DNA from: Rhizobium sp. CIAT894
GTDB taxonomy: Bacteria > Pseudomonadota > Alphaproteobacteria > Rhizobiales > Rhizobiaceae
Direction of reading: 5' to 3'
DNA: 64,000 nucleotides
NCBI RefSeq assembly: GCF_000172795.2
Contig: NZ_CP020951.1
Span: 186,001 to 250,000 of the forward strand
Positions 1 to 9,877 of this stretch are shown here, in pieces. Each line of letters opens with the position of its first letter. Position 1 is the stretch's first letter. The position numbers and the translations under genes are program-made. The notes under the pieces were generated by a model that saw nothing but the letters and a program-made list of their open reading frames with translations, made no database searches and was not told where the DNA came from.

Positions 1-784
1 CGATGACATCGGCGCCGATGATGCGATGGCGGCTGCCGATCTCGCTGATCAGCGCCATCAGGTAGGGCAGCCGCATGCGCCCCTGATCCCAGTTGGTCAC
101 GGCGTCATCGGCGGCGAGTACGTCCTTGTCGACTGTGACATAGACTGCTTCGGTGCCGATGCGGCTGAGGATCCGGTCGATGAAATTGTCCTCGCCGATC
201 GCGGAGATGGAATTCCAGTGCAAGGCGCCCTTGTCCTGGCGGTAGCTCGGGCCGTTGCCATAATCGGCTTTCACGCGGCTCGGCGGATGTTCGTAAGGAT
301 AAAGTTCGAGCTTGCCTTGCTGCAGCCAGCCGAGATTGGCGCCCTTGCGCTCGGGATTGCGCAGGTCGTGGCTGCAGACTCCGATGGTGACGACCCTCTC
401 GATATTGGGGTTTGAAAGCGCGCTGTTGACCCATGAGCCGCAATGCATTCCGCCCTCGAAATTCACCCAGTCGGGGTGATTGTCGAAATGGACGAGCGTG
501 GTCGAAACCGGGCATCGTTCGAGAGCGGCATCGAGCAGCAGGGCGGTCACATGGTGGAAATCGCCCGAGCCCATGAAGGCAAGCTGCGGTCCTCTGCTGC
601 GCGGCGGCAGCGATCTGGCTATGTCCCGGCTGAGTTCGGCAAGCATCTTCTGCCTGCCCCACAGTCTGATCGCCTTGCCGCTCAACTTGTCGACATGGTG
701 GCACGCGCCCGCAAGCGTGCAGGCGCGCACGAAGTCCGGCTGCAACTCCAAAGCATCGTCGAGATGAAGGAGGAGAAGCTGCAC
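1..784 (-). CDS. Arginase/agmatinase-fold (ureohydrolase) enzyme, 3' end outside window
   Basis: I translated this by hand from a GTG at 784. An excellent GGAGG lies just upstream and overlaps the stop of the preceding aminotransferase gene. The 261 visible codons carry the ureohydrolase manganese signatures in order: GSGDFHH (residues 72-78), DNHPD (101-105) and DKD (219-221), matching the family's GGDHS, DxHxD and SxDxDxxDP boxes. Members cleave guanidino groups (arginine, agmatine, guanidinobutyrate) or formimino groups in the cytoplasm. The specificity loops are too divergent for me to name a substrate. It is the last visible gene of an operon with an aminotransferase and a HAD phosphatase, so a nitrogen-rich metabolite pathway is likely. 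The gene runs off the left edge. Confidence 0.8.
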   Translation of the reverse strand, partial: MQLLLLHLDDALELQPDFVRACTLAGACHHVDKLSGKAIRLWGRQKMLAELSRDIARSLPPRSRGPQLAFMGSGDFHHVTALLLDAALERCPVSTTLVHFDNHPDWVNFEGGMHCGSWVNSALSNPNIERVVTIGVCSHDLRNPERKGANLGWLQQGKLELYPYEHPPSRVKADYGNGPSYRQDKGALHWNSISAIGEDNFIDRILSRIGTEAVYVTVDKDVLAADDAVTNWDQGRMRLPYLMALISEIGSRHRIIGADVI

Positions 785-788
785 TATC

Positions 789-2210
789 CTACCTCCGGGC
801 CGCGCGCGTGAAGAGCTGGTCGAGCAGCGTCAGCGCCAGATCGATCTCTTCGCGAGAAATCAGCAGGTTCGGCGCCAGCGTGATGACGTTTTTATGGTAG
901 CCTCCGACGTCGAGAACGAGACCATAGGTCTTGTTGCCGACCGTGAGATCGCCCTTCATGCCCTCGTCGCAGAGCCAGTCCATCGTCGCCTTGTCAGGCG
1001 TGAAACCGTCTTCCTTGCAGATCTCGCATCTCAGCGCCAATCCGAGCCCGTCGACATCGCCGACGATCGCATGGCGTTTCTGGAGCTGTTTCAGGCCATC
1101 GAGGAAATACGCGCCCTTGGCCATGATCGCGGCGCCGAAATCCTCCTCTTCCAGCATCTTCATGGTTTCGAGCGCGACGGCCGTGCCCATCGGGTTGCTG
1201 GCGAAGGTGGAATGGGTGGAACCGGGCGGGAAGACCGTCGGATTGATCATTTCTTCCCTGGCCCAGACGCCCGACAGCGGGTTGAGCCCATTGGTGATCG
1301 CCTTGCCGAAGACGAGAACATCAGGCGAGACGCCGAAATGTTCGATCGACCAGAGTTTGCCGGTCCGGTAGACACCCATCTGGATCTCGTCGACGACGAG
1401 CAGGATGCCGTGCTGATCGAGAACCTTCTTGAGTTCGGTGAAGAAGTTCATCGGCGGAATGACGTAGCCGCCGGTGCCCTGGATCGGCTCGACATAAAAG
1501 GCGGCATATTCCGCGCTGCCGACCTTCGGATCCCAGACGCCATTATATTCGCTTTCGAAGAGGCGGGCGAATTTGCGCACGCAATGCTCGCCGTATTCCT
1601 CCTTCGTCATGCCCTTCGGGCCGCGGAAATGGTAGGGAAACTCGACGAATTGCGCCCTTTCGCCGAAATGGCCGAAGCGGCGGCGGTAGCGATAGCTTGA
1701 CGTGATCGCCGAGGCGCCCAGCGTGCGGCCGTGATAGCCGCCTTCGAAGGCGAACATCAGGCTTTTGCCGCCGGTATAGTTGCGCACCAGCTTCAGCGAA
1801 TCCTCGATCGCCTGCGATCCGCCGACATTGAAATGAACGCGTCCCTTGCGGCCGAATTTGCGTTCGGCGTCCTGCGCGATCATGGCGGCCAGTTCGACCT
1901 TCTCGCGATGCAGATATTGCGAGGCGACCTGCGGCAGCCGGTCCAGCTGGCGGTGGACGGCGGCATTCAGTCTTTCGTTGCGATAGCCGAAATTGACGGC
2001 GGAATACCACATCTGCAGATCGAGAAACGGCGTTCCCTTGGCGTCATAGACGTAGGAACCTTCGCATTCCTCGAAGAATTTCGGCTCCGCCGAATAGTGG
2101 ACCGTATCGCCGTGAGAGCAGTAGGTCTCCTCCAGCAGGCGCAGCTCGGCTTCCGACAGGTCGGAGAGCGGCGTCTTTTCGTTGAAGGTTTCAGCGTTCA
2201 CAATGTTCAT
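789..2210 (-). CDS. Class III PLP-dependent aminotransferase
   Basis: A 473-residue fold-type I, class III aminotransferase (ornithine/GABA/beta-alanine aminotransferase superfamily), cytoplasmic. Visible features are the GGSQAIED substrate/phosphate region (130-137), VDEIQMG with the PLP-ring aspartate D274, and FGKAITNG with Schiff-base lysine K303. The family moves an omega- or alpha-amino group to a keto acid. The amino donor cannot be read from sequence. A GAGAGG site precedes the ATG. It lies 23 bp after the HAD phosphatase gene and 4 bp before the arginase-like gene, which fits a shared transcript. Length is normal for the class. Confidence 0.85.
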   Translation of the reverse strand: MNIVNAETFNEKTPLSDLSEAELRLLEETYCSHGDTVHYSAEPKFFEECEGSYVYDAKGTPFLDLQMWYSAVNFGYRNERLNAAVHRQLDRLPQVASQYLHREKVELAAMIAQDAERKFGRKGRVHFNVGGSQAIEDSLKLVRNYTGGKSLMFAFEGGYHGRTLGASAITSSYRYRRRFGHFGERAQFVEFPYHFRGPKGMTKEEYGEHCVRKFARLFESEYNGVWDPKVGSAEYAAFYVEPIQGTGGYVIPPMNFFTELKKVLDQHGILLVVDEIQMGVYRTGKLWSIEHFGVSPDVLVFGKAITNGLNPLSGVWAREEMINPTVFPPGSTHSTFASNPMGTAVALETMKMLEEEDFGAAIMAKGAYFLDGLKQLQKRHAIVGDVDGLGLALRCEICKEDGFTPDKATMDWLCDEGMKGDLTVGNKTYGLVLDVGGYHKNVITLAPNLLISREEIDLALTLLDQLFTRAARR

Positions 2211-2233
2211 AAGGGGCCTCTCGGTGTTCTGGT

Positions 2234-2920
2234 TCAGGCGATTTTCGATTGCAGCTCGGCGCGGCGCTGACGCGGGATGCTCGGAATGACGGCTTTCATT
2301 CTGGAAAGCAGGTCGGCGAAATCATCGAAGGCGATGAAGGGGATGTTCTTGTCGCTGCAGTAATCGGCGAGCTTGTCCTTGGCGAAGACGAGGTCGGCTC
2401 TGCCGGCGACGCAGAAATCGCTCCGTCCGTCGCCGATATAGATTTGCGGCTCCATGCCGGAGACGACCCGGCATTTGCATACGCCCGAGCCGGACGAACA
2501 ACCGGCCGAATTTGGAGCGGGTGCCAGGGTGTAGCTCTCAAGGCCGTTGACGATGCTGCAGTGAAGCAGATTGGCGACGACGGGCAGATCGGTGATGCCG
2601 TTCTGCCTCAGCACATGGCGGATGAAATAATCGACGCCGTCGCTGACGATCGTCAGGGGCAGGCCGTTGACGCGGCAGTAGTTGCGGAATGCTGGGAAGC
2701 CGGGGTCGATGGCCACGCTGCCGAGGATCGCATCGAGTTCGCGGCGGCTTGCCCGGATGAGGGCGATCTGGCGGCGCATGCACTCCGCCGATCCGATCAG
2801 GCCGTCCTTCCATTGCTGCTCGATGTCTTCCCACTCGGGCTCGGCAAAACAGGACAGCACGACATCCGTCACGTCCTGAACGGAAATCGTGCCGTCGAAA
2901 TCAGAAAATACCTGCATCAA
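2234..2920 (-). CDS. HAD-superfamily (MtnX/SerB-like) phosphatase
   Basis: A 228-residue HAD subfamily IB phosphatase. Motif I is SDFDGT with nucleophile D7 and acid/base D9. Motif II is the IVSDG stretch near residue 91, and motif IV is IGDGRSD, which holds Mg2+. These enzymes dephosphorylate small metabolites such as phosphoserine or the methionine-salvage intermediate. A CSSGSGVCKC stretch in the cap region could be a small metal site. The gene starts the aminotransferase/arginase-like run and lies 131 bp after the histidine kinase gene, so it may be read from the same promoter as the two-component system. The true substrate is unknown; homology to MtnX does not imply methionine salvage, since no other mtn gene is visible. 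Confidence 0.75.
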   Translation of the reverse strand: MMQVFSDFDGTISVQDVTDVVLSCFAEPEWEDIEQQWKDGLIGSAECMRRQIALIRASRRELDAILGSVAIDPGFPAFRNYCRVNGLPLTIVSDGVDYFIRHVLRQNGITDLPVVANLLHCSIVNGLESYTLAPAPNSAGCSSGSGVCKCRVVSGMEPQIYIGDGRSDFCVAGRADLVFAKDKLADYCSDKNIPFIAFDDFADLLSRMKAVIPSIPRQRRAELQSKIA

Positions 2921-3051
2921 ATAGCCCTTCGATCTGCCTTGCGGTCGTGTTTACCGACAGCCGATGAGGCAGACCTGAGAGGAAAATGATGCGAAGATGA
3001 AAACCGACAGAGCCGTTGTCGCGGATCGGGATCGCGGCGGTCGGTGCCGCC

Positions 3052-4428
3052 TCAATTCCCCGACAGTCGCAGTTCGACCCGCAGGCCACTGCCCCAGGAG
3101 GGTGTGGAAAGTTTCACGGAAGCGGCAAGCCGTTCCGCGGTGTCGGCAACGATTGCAAGCCCGAGGCCCGCCCCTTCGGCATTCAGCGTGTCGAGGCGAT
3201 AGAAGCGGTTGAACACGGCCTCCCGCTCTTCGGGCGGTATGCCCGGTCCGTTGTCGTTGATCGATATCAGCCAGAACTCGTCTTCGGAGGAGAGGATGAC
3301 CTCGATCATGCCGCCGACCGGCGTATATTTGATCGCATTGTCCAGGAGGTTGCTGATCATCATCTGCAGCAGCGATTCATCCGTCCTGATCTCGGCCGTT
3401 TCAGGCCCTTCCAGCGAGACGTCGAGATTGCGGCTGTTGATGATGTTGCCGAAGTCCGCGAGCGTCGACGCGATCATGTGATAGAGCGGCACCGGCATCG
3501 GATTGAGCGGATGGTGGCTGACCCTGGCAAGGCGCAGCAATTGCTCGATGAGATGGGTGGCTCTGTTGTTGCTGGTCACCAGATCCGAGATGATTGCCTT
3601 CTGTTCCTGCTGGTCATCGGTGCTGGCCAGCATCTGCAGCAGCAGCTTGACGCTTGCCTGCGGCGTGCGCAACTGGTGGGCCGCCAGATCGGAAAAGCGC
3701 CGTTCAAGGGTCAGCGATCGGCTGAGCTTGTCGAGAAGCTGGTTGATCGACCGGCCGAGAGGCAGAAGGTCCCTCGGGATATCCTCGACCGCAATGGCTG
3801 AAAGATCGTCCGGCGAACGGGTGCGGATCTGGTGCACGAGCCCGTGGATGGTCCGCAGGCCATTGTGGATCCCGAGCCAGATCAGAAAGCCGATCATCGG
3901 CACCAGCACGAGCAGCGGAAAGAACAGGTTCAGAAGGATGTTGGAAACCAGCGTCTGGCGCAGGGAGATCTTCTCGCCGACTTCCATGACGATTCCCGAA
4001 GCCGGGATCGGCAGCGAATAAACCCGCCAGTTCTCGCCGCGGTAAGAGAGGTCGGTGAAGCCCGCCTTCTGGTACGGCACGTCGGAGAGAAAGGCCGTGC
4101 TGGAATAGAACATGATCTTGCCGTCCACCCAGGCGCGGAACATATGCGCATCGGCATAGTCGTCTGCGTCCTCGTTGAAGGCGAGCTGATTGTCCATGTT
4201 GAAGTCGATGTCGTCGACCTGTTGCGGCGTCCGCTCCGGCGAGTGCCGCAACCGGTTGTGCAGCAGTCCCCACAAGACGTTCGCATCGTTGATGAGCTGC
4301 GCGTCGTAGATATTGTTGATCTCGCGCGTGGCGCTGTTGAAGGCGAAGGCGCCGATCACCAGGATCGTCACCACGACGACAGGGGCGATCCGCAGGTAGA
4401 GCTTGCGCGTAAGGGTTGATGGGCTCAT
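3052..4428 (-). CDS. Membrane sensor histidine kinase (TctE-like)
   Basis: A 458-residue sensor kinase with a membrane helix at about 12-30, a periplasmic sensor region to about 160, and a second helix at about 163-187. A HAMP-like linker leads to the HisKA box AAHQLRTPQ with phosphoacceptor H251. The ATPase domain follows, with N box NLLDNAIKY, G1 DNGPGIP and G2 GAGLGLAI. The sensor architecture is that of the TctE/two-component sensor N-terminal family, often tied to carboxylate sensing; the actual ligand is not readable. Its ATG overlaps the response regulator stop by 4 bp (ATGA), so the two are translationally coupled. It phosphorylates the upstream-encoded OmpR-type regulator. Confidence 0.88.
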   Translation of the reverse strand: MSPSTLTRKLYLRIAPVVVVTILVIGAFAFNSATREINNIYDAQLINDANVLWGLLHNRLRHSPERTPQQVDDIDFNMDNQLAFNEDADDYADAHMFRAWVDGKIMFYSSTAFLSDVPYQKAGFTDLSYRGENWRVYSLPIPASGIVMEVGEKISLRQTLVSNILLNLFFPLLVLVPMIGFLIWLGIHNGLRTIHGLVHQIRTRSPDDLSAIAVEDIPRDLLPLGRSINQLLDKLSRSLTLERRFSDLAAHQLRTPQASVKLLLQMLASTDDQQEQKAIISDLVTSNNRATHLIEQLLRLARVSHHPLNPMPVPLYHMIASTLADFGNIINSRNLDVSLEGPETAEIRTDESLLQMMISNLLDNAIKYTPVGGMIEVILSSEDEFWLISINDNGPGIPPEEREAVFNRFYRLDTLNAEGAGLGLAIVADTAERLAASVKLSTPSWGSGLRVELRLSGN

Positions 4429-5081
4429 CGTTCGATCATGTAGCCGATGCCGCGGATCGATTTGATGAATTCGGTGCCGAGTTTCTTGCGCAGATTGTAG
4501 ATCGTCACCTCGATGGCATTGCTTTCGACGCTGCTATAGGCATCGTAAAGCGCGTATTCGATATCGTTCTTCGTCACGTAGCGACCGCTGCGCTCCATCA
4601 GGAGCTTGAGCAGATGGAATTCCTTTGCCGTCGTGTGCACCTGTATATTGCCTTTGCGCGCGACCATTGCCGACGGATCCACTTCGACATCGCCGCACCG
4701 AAGCAGGCTTTCCGTCCGGCCGTCGCGTCGCCGGATCAGCGCACGCAGGCGGGCCAGCAATTCGTCGAGATCGAAGGGTTTGACCAGATAGTCGTCGGCT
4801 CCCTCGTCGAGACCCTCGACCTTGCGCCGGACGTTGTCGAGCGCCGTCAAAAGCAGGATGGGGACGGTGTTGCCCTTACGTCTTATACCCTTCAGGACCT
4901 CGATGCCGCTGAGAAGCGGCAGGTTGATGTCGAGGACAAGGGCTGCAAAATCCGAATGCTCCGTCGCTTCGAGACCGGACTGGCCGTCACGCATCCAGTC
5001 AACGCCATAGGCGTGCTTCTCCAGTGCCTTCTTCAGGGATGAGCCGAGAATGCTGTCGTCTTCGACAAGTAGAATGCGCAC
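4425..5081 (-). CDS. OmpR/TctD-family response regulator
   Basis: A receiver domain with the acidic pair at the start (VEDDS), phosphoacceptor in LDINLP, conserved threonine in LLLTALD and lysine in YLVKPFD, followed by a winged-helix DNA-binding domain ending in RGIGYMI. I chose the GTG at 5081 rather than a GTG 30 bp upstream because it places the phosphoacceptor at residue 51, normal for the family, and because AGGA precedes it while the upstream start has no ribosome site. It pairs with the adjacent kinase. The likely target is its own operon and possibly the metabolic genes downstream. Confidence 0.85.
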   Translation of the reverse strand: MRILLVEDDSILGSSLKKALEKHAYGVDWMRDGQSGLEATEHSDFAALVLDINLPLLSGIEVLKGIRRKGNTVPILLLTALDNVRRKVEGLDEGADDYLVKPFDLDELLARLRALIRRRDGRTESLLRCGDVEVDPSAMVARKGNIQVHTTAKEFHLLKLLMERSGRYVTKNDIEYALYDAYSSVESNAIEVTIYNLRKKLGTEFIKSIRGIGYMIER

Positions 5082-5194
5082 GGTCGTTTCATTCCTGCGG
5101 TAGGCGGACACTGTCGATGAGAAACGCGATTTGAAGCTTTGTTGTGGCAGGCTGCGATAGAAGCGGCTGAATTGCTGCGCCCGCGTAGAGTTGC

Positions 5195-5243
5195 GCGTAA
5201 CGACGCTATCTTTACGCCGCTTGTAAAGATGATGTCGTTACGC
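5195..5243. promoter_or_regulatory. 49-bp palindromic operator/promoter of the toxin-antitoxin pair
   Basis: Two nested perfect inverted repeats share one centre: GCGTAACGAC (5195-5204) with GTCGTTACGC (5234-5243), and ATCTTTAC (5208-5215) with GTAAAGAT (5223-5230). A plausible sigma70 promoter overlaps it: TTGTAA (5221-5226), a 17-bp spacer and TATATC (5244-5249). The repeat ends 24 bp before the antitoxin ATG. Antitoxins of this ribbon-helix-helix type bind such palindromes to repress their own operon, so autoregulation is the natural reading. Confidence 0.75.
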
Positions 5244-5267
5244 TATATCGTACTGACAGGAGTTCCC

Positions 5268-6058
<791 letters not shown>

Positions 6059-6098
6059 CCATGCTTGTCAGCTTCTGCTCACGCACTTCTCACAGCTT

Positions 6099-6908
6099 CT
6101 ACATTGCCGCACCAAAATCCGCCGCCAACACCGCATCCTTCAGCGCCCTTGAATATTCATGCTGCGGATCATCCAGCACCGCCCGCGCCCGTCCTCGCTC
6201 AACGATCTCACCCTTGCGCATGATGATAATATTGTCGCTGACGTAATAAGCCGTCGCCAGATCATGCGTGATGTAGATGATCGAGAGCCCGAGTTCGTTT
6301 TTCAGCCGGCCGAAGAGGTTGACGATGGCCATGCGCAGCGAGGCGTCGACCATGGAGACCGGTTCGTCGGCCACCAGCAGGCGCGGCTCAGGGATCAGCG
6401 CGCGGGCGATGGCGACGCGCTGGAGCTGGCCGCCGGAGAGTTCGTGGGGGAAGCGGCCCTTCACCTCTTCGAGCGTCAGGCCGACGTGGTGGAGGGCGGC
6501 GTCGGCCATCTTTTCGGCCTGTTGCCGGTCCGGCCGTTTTCCGTCAGCGGAAAAATTGCGGGCGGTTTCGAAGAGATAGCGGTCGACGCGCTTCAGCGGG
6601 TTAAAGGCTTCGAAGGGGTTTTGCAGCACCGGCTGCACCTGCTTCATGAAGGCCTTGCGTTCGGCCCTGTTGTGGATGGCGACGGTCTTGCCGGCAAATT
6701 GCAGCTCGCCTTGCGTCGGCTCGGTCTGGCCGAGGATCATTGCCGCCACCGTCGATTTGCCCGAGCCGGATTCGCCGACGATCGAGAGGATCTCCGGCTC
6801 GTCGCCGATCTCGAAGCTGACATCGTTGACGGCGGTGATCAGCCGCCGGCCGAGCATGCCGCCCTGGCGGTAGATTTTCGTCACATGCGAGAGCCTAAGC
6901 AGCGTCAA
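6099..6908 (-). CDS. Opp/Dpp-type ABC transporter ATP-binding protein (second ATPase)
   Basis: A DppF/OppF-like ATPase with Walker A GESGSGKST, Q-loop PVLQNPFEA, signature LSGGQLQR and Walker B LLVADEP. I choose a TTG start at 6908. It overlaps the stop of the upstream ATPase (TTTGA) and gives 269 residues beginning just before the conserved LRLSHVTKIY strand. Longer in-frame starts at 6935 or 6989 would add only non-conserved residues. With its partner it powers uptake through the two permeases. It is the last gene of the operon 13476-6099. It lacks the C-terminal Cys/Pro oligopeptide extension that the partner has. Confidence 0.85.
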   Translation of the reverse strand: MTLLRLSHVTKIYRQGGMLGRRLITAVNDVSFEIGDEPEILSIVGESGSGKSTVAAMILGQTEPTQGELQFAGKTVAIHNRAERKAFMKQVQPVLQNPFEAFNPLKRVDRYLFETARNFSADGKRPDRQQAEKMADAALHHVGLTLEEVKGRFPHELSGGQLQRVAIARALIPEPRLLVADEPVSMVDASLRMAIVNLFGRLKNELGLSIIYITHDLATAYYVSDNIIIMRKGEIVERGRARAVLDDPQHEYSRALKDAVLAADFGAAM

Positions 6909-7894
6909 ACCTGATCCCCCGTCACCGCAAAACATGCCACCCGCCGCTCCGGCGCGACGGTGACCATGGGCGGAACCTTTTGCGAGCAAATCTCCATGCG
7001 CTTGGGACAGCGCGGGTGAAACCGGCAGCCTTCCGGCGGCATGGCGAGGTTCGGTGGCCGCCCCTCCAGCGAGGGCCGCGTCGTGGGGTCGCCGATCTTC
7101 GGCAGGCTGCCGACGAGGTGCTGCGTATAGGGGTGGAGCGGCATGCTGAAGAGCTTGGCCGTCGGCGCCTCCTCGACGAGCCGGCCGGCATAGACGATGC
7201 CGATGCGGTCGGAGACGGTCGCATGCACGCCCATATCATGGGTAACGAACAGGAAGGACGAGCCCATCTCGCGCTGGATGTCGCGGATCATCGACAGCAC
7301 GTCGCGCTGCACGATCACGTCGAGCGCGGTCGTCGGTTCATCGGCAATGATGAATTCCGGCGTCAGGATGGTGGCGAGCGCAATGGTCATGCGCTGGCGC
7401 ATGCCGCCGGAGAGTTCGTGCGGATAGGCGTCGAGCAGATGCGGATCGAGCTTCAGCCGCTGCAGATGGGCGGCGACCTTTTCGAAGAAGACCGATTTGC
7501 TGACCTTCATGTGGCGGAAGGCGAAATCGGTGAAGGAATGGCGGATCCGGCGCACCGGATTGAGCACATTCATCGAGCCCTGCATGATATAGGAGAGATG
7601 CTTCCAGCGCAGCGCCGTGCGCTCCTCCGGCGTCATCGCATAGATATCCTGGGTGCCGCCGCCGAAGTGGAATTTGACGTTGCCCGAGACCACCCGGAGC
7701 GGCGGGCGGATGGCGCCGGCGATGGTCTTGATCAGCGTCGTCTTGCCGCTGCTCGATTCGCCGGCAACGCCGTAGACCTCGCCGCGGCCGATCGTCAGGC
7801 TGATATCGTCGACGGCGCGCACCTCGCGATCGACGCCGTAAAGGAAGGCGCGGTAATAGGCTTTCAGATTCTGGATTTCGACCAAATTCTCCAT
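6905..7894 (-). CDS. Opp/Dpp-type ABC transporter ATP-binding protein (first ATPase)
   Basis: A 329-residue DppD/OppD-like ATPase: Walker A GESSSGKTT near residue 50, signature LSGGMRQR, Walker B FIIADEP, and the C-terminal oligopeptide-transporter domain with GCRFHPRCP and a later cysteine, the usual Fe-S type motif of the family. Located 1 bp after the upstream permease gene. Although the family is named for peptides, many rhizobial members carry oligosaccharides. The arabinofuranosidase next door favours a plant cell-wall sugar here. Confidence 0.88.
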   Translation of the reverse strand: MENLVEIQNLKAYYRAFLYGVDREVRAVDDISLTIGRGEVYGVAGESSSGKTTLIKTIAGAIRPPLRVVSGNVKFHFGGGTQDIYAMTPEERTALRWKHLSYIMQGSMNVLNPVRRIRHSFTDFAFRHMKVSKSVFFEKVAAHLQRLKLDPHLLDAYPHELSGGMRQRMTIALATILTPEFIIADEPTTALDVIVQRDVLSMIRDIQREMGSSFLFVTHDMGVHATVSDRIGIVYAGRLVEEAPTAKLFSMPLHPYTQHLVGSLPKIGDPTTRPSLEGRPPNLAMPPEGCRFHPRCPKRMEICSQKVPPMVTVAPERRVACFAVTGDQV

Positions 7895-7895
7895 G

Positions 7896-8753
7896 CTAAC
7901 TTCCCATCCGGTTCAGCCGGCTGCGCGGATCATTGTATTCGTTCATCGACATGGAGAGCAGGAACAGCGCCAGGAACAGAATGACGATGACGGCGACGGG
8001 GGCGGCCACCCACCACCAGATGCCCGAGATCAGCGCCGAATGCGCATTGGCCCAGTAGATCATCATGCCCATGGTCGGCGTCTCGATATCGGTGAAACCG
8101 AGCACCGACAGCGTGATCTCCATGCCGATCGACCAGATCATGTTGTTCATCGTCGTGGCAAAGACGATCGGCAGCACATAGGGCAGGTGCTCCTCGACGA
8201 GGATCTTGCGCATCGTCATGCCGGAATAGACGCTCTGGGTGGTGAAGGGCCGGCTCTTCAGGCCGATCGCCACCGAGCGGATGAGGCGCGCATCATAGGA
8301 CCAGCCGAGCGAGGCCATGATGACGATCAGCACCGTCCAGGTCATGCTGTCCTTCAGCACGAAATAGAAAAGGATCAGCAGTGGGAATTGCGGGATGACC
8401 ATGACGCTGTCGTTGATCGCCATCAGCACCCGGTCGACCGCGCCGCCGGCATAACCGGCGACCAGCCCGACAACCAGCGAGATGATGCGCGAGAGAAAGG
8501 CGACGCCGATGCCGAAATAGAGCGTGTTGCGAAGGCCGGTCGTCAGCTGCCAGAAAACGTCCTGGCCGCGCGAAGTGGTGCCGAGCCAATAGTCGCCGTC
8601 CGGCGGCATGTCGGGCGGCAGGAGATAGATGTCGGTCGCGCCATAGGGCGAGAAATACGACAGGATGACGAGGCCGACGATGACGGCAAAGAGCAGCAGG
8701 CCACAGAGGAATTCCATGTTCTGGCGGGCGAGGTCGCGGATGATGGTAAACAT
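7896..8753 (-). CDS. Opp/Dpp-type ABC permease (C subunit)
   Basis: A 285-residue inner-membrane permease with an N-terminal membrane helix (FLCGLLLFAVIVGLVI), a short periplasmic part naming the family (LGTTSRGQDVFWQL), and about five further helices. The EAA-type loop lies around the KSRPFTTQSVYSGM region. It forms the translocation pore with the B subunit encoded 3 bp upstream. The cargo is presumed to be the arabinose-containing oligosaccharide released or trimmed by the neighbouring GH51 enzyme. Confidence 0.87.
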   Translation of the reverse strand: MFTIIRDLARQNMEFLCGLLLFAVIVGLVILSYFSPYGATDIYLLPPDMPPDGDYWLGTTSRGQDVFWQLTTGLRNTLYFGIGVAFLSRIISLVVGLVAGYAGGAVDRVLMAINDSVMVIPQFPLLILFYFVLKDSMTWTVLIVIMASLGWSYDARLIRSVAIGLKSRPFTTQSVYSGMTMRKILVEEHLPYVLPIVFATTMNNMIWSIGMEITLSVLGFTDIETPTMGMMIYWANAHSALISGIWWWVAAPVAVIVILFLALFLLSMSMNEYNDPRSRLNRMGS

Positions 8754-8756
8754 GGT

Positions 8757-9761
8757 CTATTCCACCTTGATGCGCGGATCGATCAGCGGGCTCAGCACGT
8801 CGATGATGAAGACGGCGGCGGCGACGCCGACGATCGACAGCGCGCTGAGGCCGAGCACCAGGCTGTAGTCGCCGGCATGCACCGCTTCGATGAGCAGATT
8901 GCCGATGCCGGGATAGCCGAAGACGATTTCGGTGATGACGGTGCCGTTGAAGATCGCGCCGAGCGACATGGCAAGCCCGGTAAATTGCGGCACCATGGCG
9001 TTGCGGGCGATGTAGGAGCGCAGGATCTTCCGCTTCGGCACGCCGCCGAGCTCGGCGAAGACGACATAATCGTCGGTGATGATGTTGGACACCAGCGCCC
9101 GCATGCCGATCAGCCAGCTGCCGGCGCCGACCAGGATCAGCGACAAAGCCGGCAGGATGGAGTGTTTGAGGATATCGACGACCAGGGCAAAGGAGAGGTC
9201 GAGATTGGCGTTCATCTCATAGCCGCCATTGATCGGCAGCACCGGCCAGATGAAGCCGAAGACGATGAGCAGCACGAAGGCAAGGATATAATAGGGAATT
9301 GGCAGCATCGCGATGAAGACGAGGCTGACGGCCTTCAGCACCATGTCCTTGCGGTAATAGCCGGCGAGCGCGCCGATCGCATTGCCGAGCACGAAGGTGA
9401 TCAGTGTCGAGACCGTCATCAGCCCGATCGTCCAGGGCAGGGAGCGCAGGATGATGGTGGAGACGGGGGTCGGAAAGGCCGAGAGCGAGGGGCCGAGATC
9501 GCCGGTCGCAAGCCGCAGCCAGAAATGCAGATATTGCTCCCAGATCGAGCCCTGCATGCCGTACAGCTCGCGCAGCGACTGGCGCATCAGCTCGATCGCG
9601 TTCGGATCGGATTGGCCCATCTGGGTGATGGCGCCTATGCTTTCTTCTACCGGATCGATCGGGGTCAGGTGGGTGACGAAGAAGGTGATCGTCACGCCGA
9701 GAAAGACGACAAGCAGAAACTGACCGAACCGCTTCAGCACAAAGATCAGATAGGGCGTCAT
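8757..9761 (-). CDS. Opp/Dpp-type ABC permease (B subunit)
   Basis: A DppB-like permease. I start at the ATG at 9761 (MTPYLIFVLKRFGQF), where the first membrane helix begins, giving 334 residues. An upstream start at 9809 would add 16 non-family residues. Features are the N-terminal RFGQF amphipathic/helix start, a periplasmic loop of about 90 residues, five more helices, and the C-terminal FGYPGIGNLL signature. Partner of the C subunit. It lies about 120 bp after the binding-protein gene, in the same operon. Confidence 0.87.
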   Translation of the reverse strand: MTPYLIFVLKRFGQFLLVVFLGVTITFFVTHLTPIDPVEESIGAITQMGQSDPNAIELMRQSLRELYGMQGSIWEQYLHFWLRLATGDLGPSLSAFPTPVSTIILRSLPWTIGLMTVSTLITFVLGNAIGALAGYYRKDMVLKAVSLVFIAMLPIPYYILAFVLLIVFGFIWPVLPINGGYEMNANLDLSFALVVDILKHSILPALSLILVGAGSWLIGMRALVSNIITDDYVVFAELGGVPKRKILRSYIARNAMVPQFTGLAMSLGAIFNGTVITEIVFGYPGIGNLLIEAVHAGDYSLVLGLSALSIVGVAAAVFIIDVLSPLIDPRIKVE

Positions 9762-9877
9762 AAGGCGGTGGTTCCTCTCTGGTTCCCTCTGGAAAGGATC
9801 GACGAGCACGGGTGGTTGGGCCCCATGCCCGTCGACAGGGGGCCGGCGCGATGGCTACGCGCCGGCGTTGGGAGGAT

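Noticed and set aside
105..704. 199-codon minus-strand frame near the left end
   Set aside because: Overlaps the arginase-like gene in another frame. The GTG-started frame at 784 carries all metal motifs, so this one is a shadow.
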